DNA of 64,000 nt from Paenibacillus tianmuensis. Its GTDB lineage: Bacteria > Bacillota > Bacilli > Paenibacillales > NBRC-103111. The stretch lies in assembly GCF_900100345.1 (NCBI RefSeq), contig NZ_FMTT01000001.1:62001-126000 (forward strand), written 5' to 3'. Of the stretch, positions 16,329 to 24,630 are shown in pieces. The position numbers and the translations under genes are program-made. Below the pieces are notes generated by a model. That model saw only the letters and a program-made list of their open reading frames with translations, searched no databases and was not told the origin of the DNA. Positions within the stretch are counted from its first letter, which is position 1. Every line of letters starts with the position of its first letter.

Positions 16329-17225
16329 ATGAAACAGGAACTCAACTCGTTTATCCGTTTTTTGGCGGAGGACCGGGGCCTTGCTCAGAATACGCTGGAC
16401 TCGTACCGACGCGATTTGTCTCAGTATATAGATTATTTAGAAATCTCTGGCGTCTCTTCGCTGGGCGACAGCGGGAAACTGAACATTTCCGGCTATATGC
16501 TGGACCTGAAGCAGCGGGGAAGGGCTACGGCCACGCTTTCCCGGAGTATGGTTTCCATCCGCGCCTTTTACCAATTCCTCGTGAAGGAGCGTCTGCTGGA
16601 TAGCGATCCGTCGCTGCACTTGGAGACGCCAAGACTCGAGAAACGTATTCCGAAGGTACTGTCGGTTCAAGAGGTTGGCAAGCTGCTCCAAGCCCCCTTG
16701 ACGACGACGCCCAACGGGATGCGGGATAAGGCGATGCTAGAGGTGCTGTACGCGACGGGAATCCGGGTATCGGAGCTCATCTCGCTTGACGTGGACAGCG
16801 TCAATCCGAGTATGGGCTTTATCCGTTGTGTCGGCAAAGGCAAAGAACGGGTCGTTCCGCTCGGGAGAATCGCTTCGGAGTACGCAGAGGCTTACATCCA
16901 AACGATGCGTGCGAAGCTGCTCAAGCCGTCCAAAGCCGAGGAGGCGCTGTTTGTCAGCCATTTGGGGACCCGGATGACGCGTCAGGGCTTCTGGAAAATC
17001 ATTAAACGTTACGCTGCTGAATCCGACATTCAGATGGAAATCACCCCGCACACGCTCCGGCACTCGTTTGCCGCGCACCTGCTGGAGAACGGAGCCGACC
17101 TTCGGTCCGTTCAGGAAATGCTCGGTCATGCAGACATCTCGACAACGCAGATATATACACAAGTTACACGAAGCAAAATGAAGGAGGTTTATGATCGGAC
17201 CCATCCTCGGGCCAAAATCGAATAG
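16329..17225 (+). CDS. xerD: Tyrosine recombinase XerD
   Basis: A 298-residue site-specific recombinase that resolves chromosome dimers at dif with XerC. It has an N-terminal SAM-like DNA-binding domain (FIRFLAEDRGLAQNTLDSY) and a C-terminal catalytic domain with Arg in ATGIRVSELISL, His-x-x-Arg in HTLRHSFAAHLL, His in MLGHADI and the nucleophile Tyr in TTQIYTQV. AAGGGGAT precedes ATG 16329; an upstream frame extension is judged untranslated. The context (yqzK-xerD-deoB) matches B. subtilis ripX/xerD. Confidence 0.93.
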   Translation: MKQELNSFIRFLAEDRGLAQNTLDSYRRDLSQYIDYLEISGVSSLGDSGKLNISGYMLDLKQRGRATATLSRSMVSIRAFYQFLVKERLLDSDPSLHLETPRLEKRIPKVLSVQEVGKLLQAPLTTTPNGMRDKAMLEVLYATGIRVSELISLDVDSVNPSMGFIRCVGKGKERVVPLGRIASEYAEAYIQTMRAKLLKPSKAEEALFVSHLGTRMTRQGFWKIIKRYAAESDIQMEITPHTLRHSFAAHLLENGADLRSVQEMLGHADISTTQIYTQVTRSKMKEVYDRTHPRAKIE

Positions 17226-17347
17226 TCTTCCGGCGAGCCCGTTCCTCCGCGCCTGAGAGACCGGGTTTTTCGTATTGCGGCTTTTGCAAACCATGTCCGC
17301 TTTTGCGATAATAAAGGTAGGCTTGTCGAAAGGACCGGCCTGCAAGG

Positions 17348-17467
17348 ATGGCATTGACTCACAATACTCAAGTTTACGATTTCATTGTCGCGTTGCTGCG
17401 CAATGCCCGAATCGGCGCTTACGAAGAAAGCATTGCTGTGCAATGCCCGGAGGAGGGACATCCATGA
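17348..17467 (+). CDS. Small ORF overlapping the deoB start (candidate leader peptide)
   Basis: A 39-codon frame ([19 protein letters not shown] and on to CPEEGHP) ends in a TGA that overlaps the deoB ATG (ATGA). AAGG lies only a few bases before the start, too close for a good ribosome site. It contains the repeated sequence GCTGYGCAATGCCCG twice (near 17396 and 17429). Coupled translation to deoB is possible, but no homologue is recognised. Confidence 0.3.
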   Translation: MALTHNTQVYDFIVALLRNARIGAYEESIAVQCPEEGHP

Positions 17468-18639
17468 AATTTAAACGAGTCTGCTTGATTGTGCTTGATA
17501 GCGTTGGGATCGGAGAGCTGCCGGATGCCGCGCGTTTTAACGATACTGGCGCCCATACGCTCGGCCATATCGCGGAGCGCGTGCCGTCGCTGCGTGTGCC
17601 CCATATGCAGCAACTTGGCCTCGGGAATATTGCCGGGCTGCAGGGTGTTGATCCGGTTGAACGCCCAGGCGGATATTACGGCAAAATGGCCGAGGTATCG
17701 GTCGGCAAAGATACGATGACCGGTCACTGGGAAATCATGGGTTTGAATGTAACCGTTCCGTTCAATGTATTCCCGGAAGGCTTCCCGCCGGAGCTGATCG
17801 CCCGTTTCGAACAGGAAACCGGGCGCAAGGTCATTGGCAACAAGCCAGCCTCCGGAACGGAAATATTGGATGAGCTAGGCGAGGAGCAGATGAAAACCGG
17901 GGCTTGGATCGTCTATACTTCGGCGGACAGCGTGTTCCAGCTTGCGGCGCATGAAGAGATCATTCCGTTGGAGGAGCTGTACCGTGCCTGCGAGATTGCC
18001 CGCAAGCTGACGCTGGAAGATCCGTATGCGGTCGGTCGTGTCATTGCGCGGCCCTATGTCGGAACGCCCGGGGCGTTCAAGCGTACGCCGAACCGTCACG
18101 ATTATGCGGTGAAGCCGTCGGCTCCGACGGTCATGAACCGGCTGAAGGATGCGGGATTCGGTTGCATCGCGGTCGGGAAGATCAACGATATTTTTGACGG
18201 CGAAGGCGTGACCCGTGCGCTTCCGACTAAAAGCAATCTTGACGGGATTCACAAGACGATTGACGTTATGGGAGAGTCGTTCCAAGGGCTGCTGTTTACG
18301 AACCTCGTCGATTTTGACTCGCTGTATGGGCACCGCCGTAACCCGGAAGGGTATGCTATGGCGCTTAATGAATTCGACGAATGGCTGCCTAAGCTGATGG
18401 AACGGGTCGGCAAGGACGACCTGCTTATTTTGACTGCCGATCACGGTAACGATCCGATTCATCACGGGACGGACCATACCCGCGAGTATGTGCCGCTTCT
18501 CATATACAGCCCGGCGTTCGAAACGACGGGGACGGTCGGAGTTCGCAGCACGTTTGCGGATCTCGGCGCGACGGTTGCCGATAATTTCGGCGTAAAGGGA
18601 ACGGGCAACGGCACCAGCTTTTTGAACGAATTGAAATAA
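17464..18639 (+). CDS. deoB: Phosphopentomutase
   Basis: A 391-residue alkaline-phosphatase-superfamily mutase that converts (deoxy)ribose 1-phosphate to the 5-phosphate in nucleoside salvage. It has the metal site [14 protein letters not shown] at the N-terminus, the phosphorylated threonine segment [12 protein letters not shown] (about residue 80), and C-terminal [15 protein letters not shown] and LTADHGNDP metal ligands. A GGAGGAGGG site supports ATG 17464. It feeds from the two phosphorylases that follow; in B. subtilis the pair is drm-pupG. Confidence 0.95.
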   Translation: MKFKRVCLIVLDSVGIGELPDAARFNDTGAHTLGHIAERVPSLRVPHMQQLGLGNIAGLQGVDPVERPGGYYGKMAEVSVGKDTMTGHWEIMGLNVTVPFNVFPEGFPPELIARFEQETGRKVIGNKPASGTEILDELGEEQMKTGAWIVYTSADSVFQLAAHEEIIPLEELYRACEIARKLTLEDPYAVGRVIARPYVGTPGAFKRTPNRHDYAVKPSAPTVMNRLKDAGFGCIAVGKINDIFDGEGVTRALPTKSNLDGIHKTIDVMGESFQGLLFTNLVDFDSLYGHRRNPEGYAMALNEFDEWLPKLMERVGKDDLLILTADHGNDPIHHGTDHTREYVPLLIYSPAFETTGTVGVRSTFADLGATVADNFGVKGTGNGTSFLNELK

Positions 18640-18670
18640 CAAGTACATATTGCCGGGGAGGACGAATCGA

Positions 18671-19501
18671 ATGAGCGATCAAACGACGCTGTTGAAGAAC
18701 ATTAAGGAAGCTGCGGAATATATCCGCGGGAAATATCCGGAAAAGCCGGAAATTAGCCTTATTCTAGGCTCTGGCCTCGGCGTGCTGGCCGATTTGGTGG
18801 AAGGCGGGGTAACGATTCCTTATGAGGATATTCCGCATTTTCCGGTATCTACGGTGGAAGGCCATGCCGGCGAGCTGCTGCTCGGCAAGGTGGAAGGCAA
18901 GCACGTGCTGATGATGAAAGGCCGTTTTCATATGTATGAAGGATACGGCGTCGAAACGGTATCGTTTCCGGTCCGTGTCATGAAGGAGCTCGGCGTGGAG
19001 AAGCTGCTGGTGACTAACGCTGCCGGAGGCATCAACACGTCGTTCGAGGTCGGTGACCTGATGCTGATCCGCGATCATATTAACTTTACGTTCCGCAACC
19101 CGCTCATTGGACCGAACCACAACGAGCTGGGCGTTCGTTTCCCGGACATGTCCGAAGCGTACAGCCGCCGTCTGCGCGAGACGGCGAAAGAGGTAGGGGC
19201 AGAGCAGGGGCTGAAGCTGCAAGAGGGCGTATACCTTGGGCTGCTCGGACCGTCGTACGAAACGCCTGCGGAAATCCGCATGATGCGGACGCTCGGCGGC
19301 GACGCCGTGGGCATGTCCACCGTGCCGGAAGTGCTTGTTGCACGGCACGCGGGTATGGAAGTACTCGGTTTTTCCTGCATCAGCAATATGGCGGCGGGCA
19401 TCCTGGACCAGCCGTTGTCCCATGCAGAGGTCATGGAAACGACGGAGCGCGCGAAGCCAAAATTTCTTAAGCTGGTGCTCGGAATCATCTCGCGAATCTA
19501 G
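18671..19501 (+). CDS. punA: Purine nucleoside phosphorylase, first copy
   Basis: A 276-residue trimeric-type phosphorylase that releases purine bases from (deoxy)guanosine and inosine. Motifs are LGSGLGVLAD (phosphate loop), the HFPVSTVEGHAGEL segment, VTNAAGGIN, and GMSTVPEVLVARHAGM. A GGGGAGGACGA site precedes the ATG. It lies 31 bases after deoB and 70 bases before a second copy. The product is the usual length for PupG of B. subtilis. Confidence 0.94.
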   Translation: MSDQTTLLKNIKEAAEYIRGKYPEKPEISLILGSGLGVLADLVEGGVTIPYEDIPHFPVSTVEGHAGELLLGKVEGKHVLMMKGRFHMYEGYGVETVSFPVRVMKELGVEKLLVTNAAGGINTSFEVGDLMLIRDHINFTFRNPLIGPNHNELGVRFPDMSEAYSRRLRETAKEVGAEQGLKLQEGVYLGLLGPSYETPAEIRMMRTLGGDAVGMSTVPEVLVARHAGMEVLGFSCISNMAAGILDQPLSHAEVMETTERAKPKFLKLVLGIISRI

Positions 19502-19571
19502 AATGTCATGCTGATGGAACGGCGTCCGCCTTCAAGCGGCTGCCGAATTCGATTCGAAAGAGGGAGAAGAG

Positions 19572-20423
19572 ATGGAACCGAATTACGTTGAGCATATTCA
19601 AGAAGCGGCACAATGGATCAGCGACCGCATCGAACGAAGATCTTTAGATATGGGCTTGGTGCTGGGCTCCGGCCTTGGCGATATGGCCGCTCAGGTGGAG
19701 GATGCGGTCGCCATTCCTTACGATAGAATTCCGCATTTTCCGGTATCTACGGTGGAAGGCCATGCCGGGCAATTTGTCATTGGCAAGCTGGAAGGCAAAA
19801 ATGTCATCGTCATGCAAGGCCGGTTTCATTATTACGAAGGCTACTCCATGAAAAAAGTCGTCTTCCCGATCTACGTCATGAAGCAGCTCGGCGTTCGGTC
19901 GCTTGTCATTACGAACGCGGCGGGCGGCATGAACCGCGGTTTTCAGGCGGGCGATTTGATGCTGATCTCCGACCAGCTTAACATGACCGGGGACAACCCG
20001 CTCATCGGTATCAATCATCCGGAGCTCGGTCCCCGTTTTCCGGACATGTCGCAGGCGTATACCCCGCAATTCCGCGATCTGGCCAAGCGGATTGCTGCCC
20101 AAATGGGACAGGAGCGCGGCGAAGCGATCCGCTTGCAGGAAGGCGTATACACGGGCAGTAGCGGTCCGAACTACTTGCCCCCAGCCGAGCTGACGATGCT
20201 CGCGAACCTCGGCGGCGACGCCATTGGCATGTCTACGGTAGGTGAAGTGATTGCTGCAAGCCACGCAGGCCTTAAGGTGCTCGGCATCTCCTGCATCACC
20301 GACATGGCAATTGGCGAAGAGTTGGAGCCTCTCACACATGAGCAGGTAGTCGCTGTAGCAAACCGCACGAAGCCGATTTTCATCGAGCTGGTGCGACGGT
20401 TTGTCCGTGAAGTGCAGGTGTAG
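19572..20423 (+). CDS. Purine nucleoside phosphorylase, second tandem copy
   Basis: A 283-residue paralogue of the preceding gene, with the same motifs (LGSGLGDMAAQ, HFPVSTVEGHAGQF, VITNAAGGMN, GMSTVGEVIAASHAGLK). The proteins are clearly diverged outside these blocks (for example YTGSSGPNYLPPAELTML against YLGLLGPSYETPAEIRMM). A 41-base stretch around the substrate loop is identical in the two genes. The duplication probably gives a different substrate preference or expression, which is inference. A GAGGGAGAAG site precedes the ATG, and a strong terminator follows. Confidence 0.92.
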   Translation: MEPNYVEHIQEAAQWISDRIERRSLDMGLVLGSGLGDMAAQVEDAVAIPYDRIPHFPVSTVEGHAGQFVIGKLEGKNVIVMQGRFHYYEGYSMKKVVFPIYVMKQLGVRSLVITNAAGGMNRGFQAGDLMLISDQLNMTGDNPLIGINHPELGPRFPDMSQAYTPQFRDLAKRIAAQMGQERGEAIRLQEGVYTGSSGPNYLPPAELTMLANLGGDAIGMSTVGEVIAASHAGLKVLGISCITDMAIGEELEPLTHEQVVAVANRTKPIFIELVRRFVREVQV

Positions 20424-20485
20424 AGAAGGTTTTAATAAGTCCCACCTTAGCAAGTAGTGGTGGTTAAAAACGAATTAGACACGAT

Positions 20486-20534
20486 GACTACTTTCTGTCG
20501 ATTTAATAAATCGAGAGGGAGTGGTCTTTTTTTT
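20486..20534 (+). terminator. Terminator of the deoB-phosphorylase operon
   Basis: A 19-base arm starting GACTACTTTC pairs almost fully (with G-T pairs) with an arm ending GGGAGTGGTC, followed by eight T residues. It marks the boundary to the AT-rich island. Confidence 0.9.
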
Positions 20535-20624
20535 GTTATCGAAAATTGATATTTAGCTTTTTTTTAGATTCCTGCATTGAGAAGGAGCGGGAATTGTCAT
20601 ATCATCCCACTTTATAGCGAACCA

Positions 20625-20633
20625 TGGTATAAT
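20625..20633 (+). promoter_or_regulatory. Extended -10 promoter of the AT-rich island
   Basis: TGGTATAAT is a perfect extended -10 element ahead of the first small gene of the island; no convincing -35 is seen. Confidence 0.5.
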
Positions 20634-20706
20634 GTGCCTATATTATTCAAGAGTTGATTACATAAAACCAACAATGAAGCAAGATTTTATGATTGGGGGT
20701 GTTGTT

Positions 20707-21006
20707 GTGGAGCAAAGTTCGCATTTGATCCTCCCTTGGGTAGTAGTTGACACAAGGACAGCGATAGCCTTGGAAAAGCAATTAATGAGGGAGATTAACC
20801 AACATCATCAGTTGTACGGTCGCATCCTAAAGACGATGGCGAGATGTGAAGCAAATGATGATGTTTTATTCCATGATATAGATAACAATCGGTTTGTGCT
20901 TGTACATTTAACGTGGTCGAACAATCAAAATGCAGAATTTCCTCGGTTCGACTATTTTTCTACGTTTAGTGACTTTATTGATTATTGCAAAGAAGAATAC
21001 GAATGA
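20707..21006 (+). CDS. Small immunity-like protein, first gene of the AT-rich island
   Basis: A 99-residue acidic protein. The segment LYGRILKTMARCEANDDVLF, followed by RFVLVHLTWSNNQNAEFP and FSTFSDFIDYC, resembles small cytosolic proteins that I know from polymorphic-toxin immunity neighbourhoods; this is recall, not a search. Start GTG 20707 has GGGGGTG five bases before it; ATG 20674 is an alternative. Codon use is far more AT-rich than in the flanking genes, which suggests transfer. No toxin gene is adjacent. Confidence 0.55.
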   Translation: MEQSSHLILPWVVVDTRTAIALEKQLMREINQHHQLYGRILKTMARCEANDDVLFHDIDNNRFVLVHLTWSNNQNAEFPRFDYFSTFSDFIDYCKEEYE

Positions 21007-21042
21007 AAGAGCGATTTTATTTAATTGGGGATGTTACATTTT

Positions 21043-21375
21043 ATGAAAATGATGTGGTGTTGGCGATGTAAATGTGAGATGCCCATGTTAGAAGAAGATG
21101 AATACGCAAGGATATATGAACTTTATGGTCAGTGTTTTGAGGCAACAAAGAAATTTAGACAAGAACATGGGTTACCACTTGAAAAGATTACAATGAATGA
21201 AAGATTTAGTCCTGTTGTAAAGGAGTATGAGAATATAACAGGGGTTGCAGGGGTTCATCACAATGCAATAATGCACCATAGACTATCGCTTTTTGGAGAA
21301 CCATGTGAATATTGCGGTAAACCACTAAGAACACCCAATGCAAAGCTATGTGCCCATTGTGGCAAGTATAAATAA
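21043..21375 (+). CDS. Zinc-ribbon protein of unknown function, second island gene
   Basis: A 110-residue protein with two Cys pairs: WCWRCKCEMPMLEEDEY at the N-terminus and CEYCGKPLRTPNAKLCAHCG at the C-terminus, the latter a zinc ribbon. The middle part has FRQEHGLPLEK and the histidine-rich VHHNAIMHHRLSLFG. I recall similar proteins as scattered accessory genes, sometimes beside contact-dependent or Rhs toxins. ATG 21043 is favoured; in-frame TTG 21025 and ATG 21031 are alternatives. It is AT-rich like its neighbours. Confidence 0.6.
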   Translation: MKMMWCWRCKCEMPMLEEDEYARIYELYGQCFEATKKFRQEHGLPLEKITMNERFSPVVKEYENITGVAGVHHNAIMHHRLSLFGEPCEYCGKPLRTPNAKLCAHCGKYK

Positions 21376-21428
21376 AACAAGGATTTTGTATACTTATTGA
21401 GTGGATTTATATGAATCGGAGGATTTTT

Positions 21429-21761
21429 ATGTACGACTTTATAAGCATCTATTCTGATACATTGCACTCGAAGTACATTAGAACAGAGGTACTTGAAAAA
21501 TATTTGGTCTCCAATCTAAAGTTCAACAAGGAAAGCAACTTGAATTTTTTTAAAGAGATAGGTGGAGAGATCATTAAAATTAACGGTATCCCTGCTAATT
21601 CGCGAGGAAACTATGCGTATGATTCGCTTGAAGGGGTTGAAGAAATAAATTTGATTGAAATAGCTGTCCCATGGAAAATCGAAGATGATTCAAAAAAAGA
21701 AGTAATTGATATTGCTAGTGCTGTAGCAAAACATTTTTTATGGATGATTGATGAAAGTTAA
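21429..21761 (+). CDS. Unknown acidic protein, third island gene
   Basis: A 110-residue protein beginning MYDFISIYSDTLHSKYIRTE, with mixed alpha/beta character, no membrane segment and no known motif. A CGGAGGA site stands five bases before ATG 21429, so translation is likely. Its size, acidity and position after two immunity-like genes make it a further immunity candidate, but only by context. I do not recognise the family. Confidence 0.5.
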   Translation: MYDFISIYSDTLHSKYIRTEVLEKYLVSNLKFNKESNLNFFKEIGGEIIKINGIPANSRGNYAYDSLEGVEEINLIEIAVPWKIEDDSKKEVIDIASAVAKHFLWMIDES

Positions 21762-22119
21762 ACTAAGGTAGAGAACAATAGAAACCATTCCATTGTAAGG
21801 AGTAAAATAAATTGTGTAATCTCTCAACTGAGATAAATTTGTCAATACTGTTCGGCAGACACCAAGGGCTGATCAATTCTTGGCTTCCCTTGCAATCAAT
21901 TCGGAGAGCAAGAACCGGGGAGCAGGTGCCAGTTGAACTACGGGGTCTCGTTTTCGTTGTGTGAGAAAGTGAACGTGCACGGTTCGGAGAAACTTCTGCT
22001 TTTTACTTATGTGACGGAGCAAGCCCCGCTCGAGGGGTATAATGGTACAATGAATAGATCCCTGAGAGCCTTCACTTCTAGGCCTTCGGGGATTTTTTCT
22101 GTGCATGGCTCGAATACGA
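21762..22119. other. Non-coding accessory stretch with possible group II intron remnant
   Basis: No gene is supported. The stretch changes from AT-rich to balanced composition near 21870. At about 21958-21995 it reads AAAGTGAACGTGCACGG then TTCGGAG, which resembles the conserved structured part of group II introns near their reverse transcriptase frame; no reverse transcriptase or domain V is found. A TATAAT (22038-22043) leads into a hairpin-plus-T-tract terminator. It may be the scar of a mobile element. Confidence 0.35.
22058..22098 (+). terminator. Rho-independent terminator in the non-coding stretch
   Basis: ATCCCTGAGAGCCT pairs with AGGCCTTCGGGGAT (one mismatch, wobble pairs) and is followed by six T residues. 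It insulates the GntR operon from the island. Confidence 0.7.
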
Positions 22120-22168
22120 TTGACAATGAATTGGTTTGGATATATAGTTAGTTATATAAGTAATTAAC
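22120..22168 (+). promoter_or_regulatory. Promoter and operator of the GntR/ABC operon
   Basis: TTGACA (22120-22125) and TATAGT (22143-22148) are separated by 17 bases. An inverted repeat GTTAGTTA / TAATTAAC with a six-base spacer (22147-22168) starts inside the -10 box. This is the layout of autorepressed YtrA-type GntR operons. Confidence 0.75.
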
Positions 22169-22186
22169 CAGTTTGGTGGTGAACAA

Positions 22187-22555
22187 ATGACCTTAATAGA
22201 CGACAGCCGTCCGATTTTTGTTCAGATCGCCGAACGGATTGAAAATGACATCATCGAAGGCGGCATGCCCGAAGAATCGCAAGTACCTTCGACGAATCAA
22301 TTCGCGGCATTTTATCAGATCAACCCGGCAACGGCGGCAAAGGGAGTCAATCTGTTGGTGGACCAAGGCATATTGTACAAGAAGCGGGGGATAGGCATGT
22401 TTGTAGCGTCCGGCGCGCGCGCACAATTGATGGAGAAGCGGAGAGAGCAGTTTTTTGAGCAATATGTGGTGACGATGGTCCGGGAAGCCGAGAAGCTCGG
22501 GATTACATCGGAGCAGCTGATGGATATGATCCAGAGAGGGGATGGAGGCAAATGA
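22187..22555 (+). CDS. GntR family regulator, YtrA subfamily
   Basis: A 122-residue protein made of one winged helix-turn-helix (PIFVQIAERIENDIIEGGM to NPATAAKGVNLLVDQGILYKK) and a short C-terminal dimerisation helix, without a ligand domain. This is the YtrA type, which usually represses its own ABC operon and responds to cell-envelope stress. GGTGG lies before the ATG, and an operator overlaps its promoter. Its stop overlaps the ABC gene start (ATGA). Confidence 0.9.
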   Translation: MTLIDDSRPIFVQIAERIENDIIEGGMPEESQVPSTNQFAAFYQINPATAAKGVNLLVDQGILYKKRGIGMFVASGARAQLMEKRREQFFEQYVVTMVREAEKLGITSEQLMDMIQRGDGGK

Positions 22556-23448
22556 ATCCGATCGTCGAAGTAACTCGGCTGACGAAGTCGTACGGGAACG
22601 TAACAGCGGTGGACGGCATCAGCTTTTCCATCGAGCCGAACAAAATTTACGGGCTTCTTGGGAGAAACGGAGCGGGCAAGACGACGGTCATGCATATGCT
22701 CACGGCTCAAATTTTTCCTACCAGTGGAGAAATTGAAGTGTTCGGTGAAAAACCGTACGAGAACAATAGTGTACTTAGCAGAATGTGCTTTATCAAAGAA
22801 AGTCAAAAGTACCCGGACAACTTCCAGGTTATCGATGTGTTGGAGGTGGCGGAATCGTTGTTTCCGCAGTGGGACCGGGAGTTCGCCTACGAGCTGATTG
22901 AGACATTCGGGCTTCCGCTGAAAAGGAAAATGAAGAAGCTGTCCCGAGGCATGCTGTCCGCTGCAGGAATTGTTGTGGGTCTTGGCAGCCGAGCGCCGCT
23001 CACGATTTTCGACGAGCCGTATTTAGGCCTCGATGCGGTAGCCAGAGGGTTATTCTACGAAAAGCTGCTTGAGGATTACTCGGCCCATCCGAGAACCGTC
23101 ATTTTGTCGACGCATTTGATCGATGAAGTCAGCCGGCTTCTGGAGCACGTGCTTGTAATCGATCGCGGCAAGCTGATCTTGAACGAGGATACCGAAGCGC
23201 TTCGGGGGCGGGCGTTTACCGTCGTAGGAAAGGCCAGTACCGTGGAAAAATTCACTCGGACCCGGGAAATCATACATCAGGAAGGGTTCGGCGGACTGAT
23301 TTCGGCAACGGTGATGGATGAACTGAGCGAGAAAGAACGGAAGGAAGGGGAAGGGCTTGGGCTCGAATTCTCCCCCGTTTCCTTACAGCAGTTAGTCGTC
23401 CATTTAACGAAGCATACCTCGGATAGAAAGGCGGGAAGTGCTCTATGA
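22552..23448 (+). CDS. ABC transporter ATP-binding protein (YtrB-like)
   Basis: A 298-residue ATPase with Walker A GRNGAGKTT (about residue 39), signature LSRGMLSAAG, Walker B LTIFDEPYLGLD and the switch histidine in ILSTHLIDE. A C-terminal extension of about 90 residues follows the ATPase. It is translationally coupled to the GntR gene and overlaps the permease gene by four bases, so the three genes form one unit. The substrate is unknown; related systems deal with cell-wall-active antibiotics, which is inference. Confidence 0.92.
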   Translation: MNPIVEVTRLTKSYGNVTAVDGISFSIEPNKIYGLLGRNGAGKTTVMHMLTAQIFPTSGEIEVFGEKPYENNSVLSRMCFIKESQKYPDNFQVIDVLEVAESLFPQWDREFAYELIETFGLPLKRKMKKLSRGMLSAAGIVVGLGSRAPLTIFDEPYLGLDAVARGLFYEKLLEDYSAHPRTVILSTHLIDEVSRLLEHVLVIDRGKLILNEDTEALRGRAFTVVGKASTVEKFTRTREIIHQEGFGGLISATVMDELSEKERKEGEGLGLEFSPVSLQQLVVHLTKHTSDRKAGSAL

Positions 23449-24131
23449 ACCGCATTGTGAGCGTAACGAAAATGTATTTGAGAGATAAGCTTTCCTGGAT
23501 ATACATGCCTTGGATCATTCTGTTATTCAATCTCATCATACATCTTACCATCCGATTTTCGATCGGCGCGAAAGACGGAATGTATTCGGGCGGCATTACT
23601 TCTCTTTACGTATATACGCTTGTTATCGGGATCATCGCTCTGCCTCAAACGTTCGTCTTTGCACTTGGCTTGGGTGTCCGGAGAAAAGATTATTTTGCCG
23701 GTACGGCTATGAACTTCACTCTAATCAGCCTGGGTACGTCCATCCTAATACTGCTTTTCTCCCTGCTTGAAGGATGGAGCGGCGGCTGGGGAGTGGGGCT
23801 CCACTTCTTCCGTATGCCCAATTGGGGCGACGGTACGGTGATCGGGCAAGTGACGAGAAACTTCGTGTTAATGCTGCATCTGTTCTTTCTTGGATTTGTC
23901 ATTTCGAGCGTCCAGCGGCGATATGGTTGGTTCGGTATGATCGTGCTATCAGGTGTCGTCTTCGCAGGTGTTAGCATCCTTGTCTTTTCTTTAAGCTATT
24001 ACCAATGGTGGGGCGCTCTGTTTCAATGGATAGCGGGCATAACCGTGTCCGAATGGACAGGCTGGTTGTTTGCGCTAATGGTCGTCTATGCGCTTGCGTC
24101 GTATACCATGCTTCGCAAGGCGGCAGTATGA
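23445..24131 (+). CDS. ABC transporter permease
   Basis: A 228-residue integral membrane protein with six predicted helices, among them WIILLFNLIIHLTI, LVIGIIALPQTFVFALGLG and GMIVLSGVVFAGVSILVFSL. ATG 23445 overlaps the ATPase stop. No enzymatic motif is seen. It is the membrane partner of the preceding ATPase, probably as a homodimer. The sequence is not recognised beyond the ABC-2 type topology. Confidence 0.85.
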   Translation: MNRIVSVTKMYLRDKLSWIYMPWIILLFNLIIHLTIRFSIGAKDGMYSGGITSLYVYTLVIGIIALPQTFVFALGLGVRRKDYFAGTAMNFTLISLGTSILILLFSLLEGWSGGWGVGLHFFRMPNWGDGTVIGQVTRNFVLMLHLFFLGFVISSVQRRYGWFGMIVLSGVVFAGVSILVFSLSYYQWWGALFQWIAGITVSEWTGWLFALMVVYALASYTMLRKAAV

Positions 24132-24239
24132 CGAAACCGAAAGGTAAAATAACGTTATAACGAAACGGTTCGTTGCTTTGTCCTTCTGTGCTGCGCTATC
24201 ATGGTTCTTAAAGCATGAATCACTTCGGGAGGAAGCAGA

Positions 24240-24572
24240 ATGGAAGCAACGATCGACGATTTTCATAAGCTGGAACTACGGATCGGAACGGTGATTGCCG
24301 CCGAGCCTTTCCCGGAAGCGCGCATTCCGGCCATAAAGCTGCAGATCGATTTCGGGGAGCTCGGGATCAAGCGCTCCAGCGCGCAAATAACGAAGCGGTA
24401 TGTGCCGGACGATCTTATCGGAAGACAGGTTGTAGCCGTTGTTAATTTTCCGCCCAGACGCATTGCCGGATACGTATCCGAGGTGCTGGTTCTCGGCGGG
24501 GTACCTGAGCACGGAGATGTCATTTTGCTCGCGCCGGACCAGACGGCTCCGAACGGGACGCCGATTGCATAG
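24240..24572 (+). CDS. csaA: CsaA-like tRNA-binding-domain protein
   Basis: A 110-residue OB-fold protein of the CsaA family. Typical parts are DFHKLELRIGTVIAAEPFPEAR, KLQIDFGELGIKRSSAQIT, VVAVVNFPPRRIAGYVSEVLVLG, and the tail LLAPDQTAPNGTPI. B. subtilis CsaA is a dimeric export-related chaperone, and the domain is related to the EMAPII tRNA-binding domain. GGGAGGAAGC precedes the ATG. It has its own terminator. Confidence 0.92.
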   Translation: MEATIDDFHKLELRIGTVIAAEPFPEARIPAIKLQIDFGELGIKRSSAQITKRYVPDDLIGRQVVAVVNFPPRRIAGYVSEVLVLGGVPEHGDVILLAPDQTAPNGTPIA

Positions 24573-24578
24573 CGATGG

Positions 24579-24620
24579 AAAAAGTACTCCATCTTCTTCG
24601 GAAGCGGGAGTACTTTTTTT
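24579..24620 (+). terminator. Terminator after csaA
   Basis: AAAGTACTCC pairs with GGGAGTACTTT around a C/T-rich loop, followed by seven T residues. Confidence 0.9.
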
Positions 24621-24630
24621 GTGCGGCTCT

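Noticed and set aside
16329-17225. The tyrosine recombinase as an integrase of a mobile element next to the AT-rich island
   Set aside because: Length, motifs and synteny (yqzK-xerD-deoB) identify it as chromosomal XerD; no attachment-site duplication was seen.
21933-22151. A 72-codon frame in the non-coding stretch before the GntR operon
   Set aside because: It has no ribosome site, spans a terminator and a promoter, and shows no protein-like pattern.
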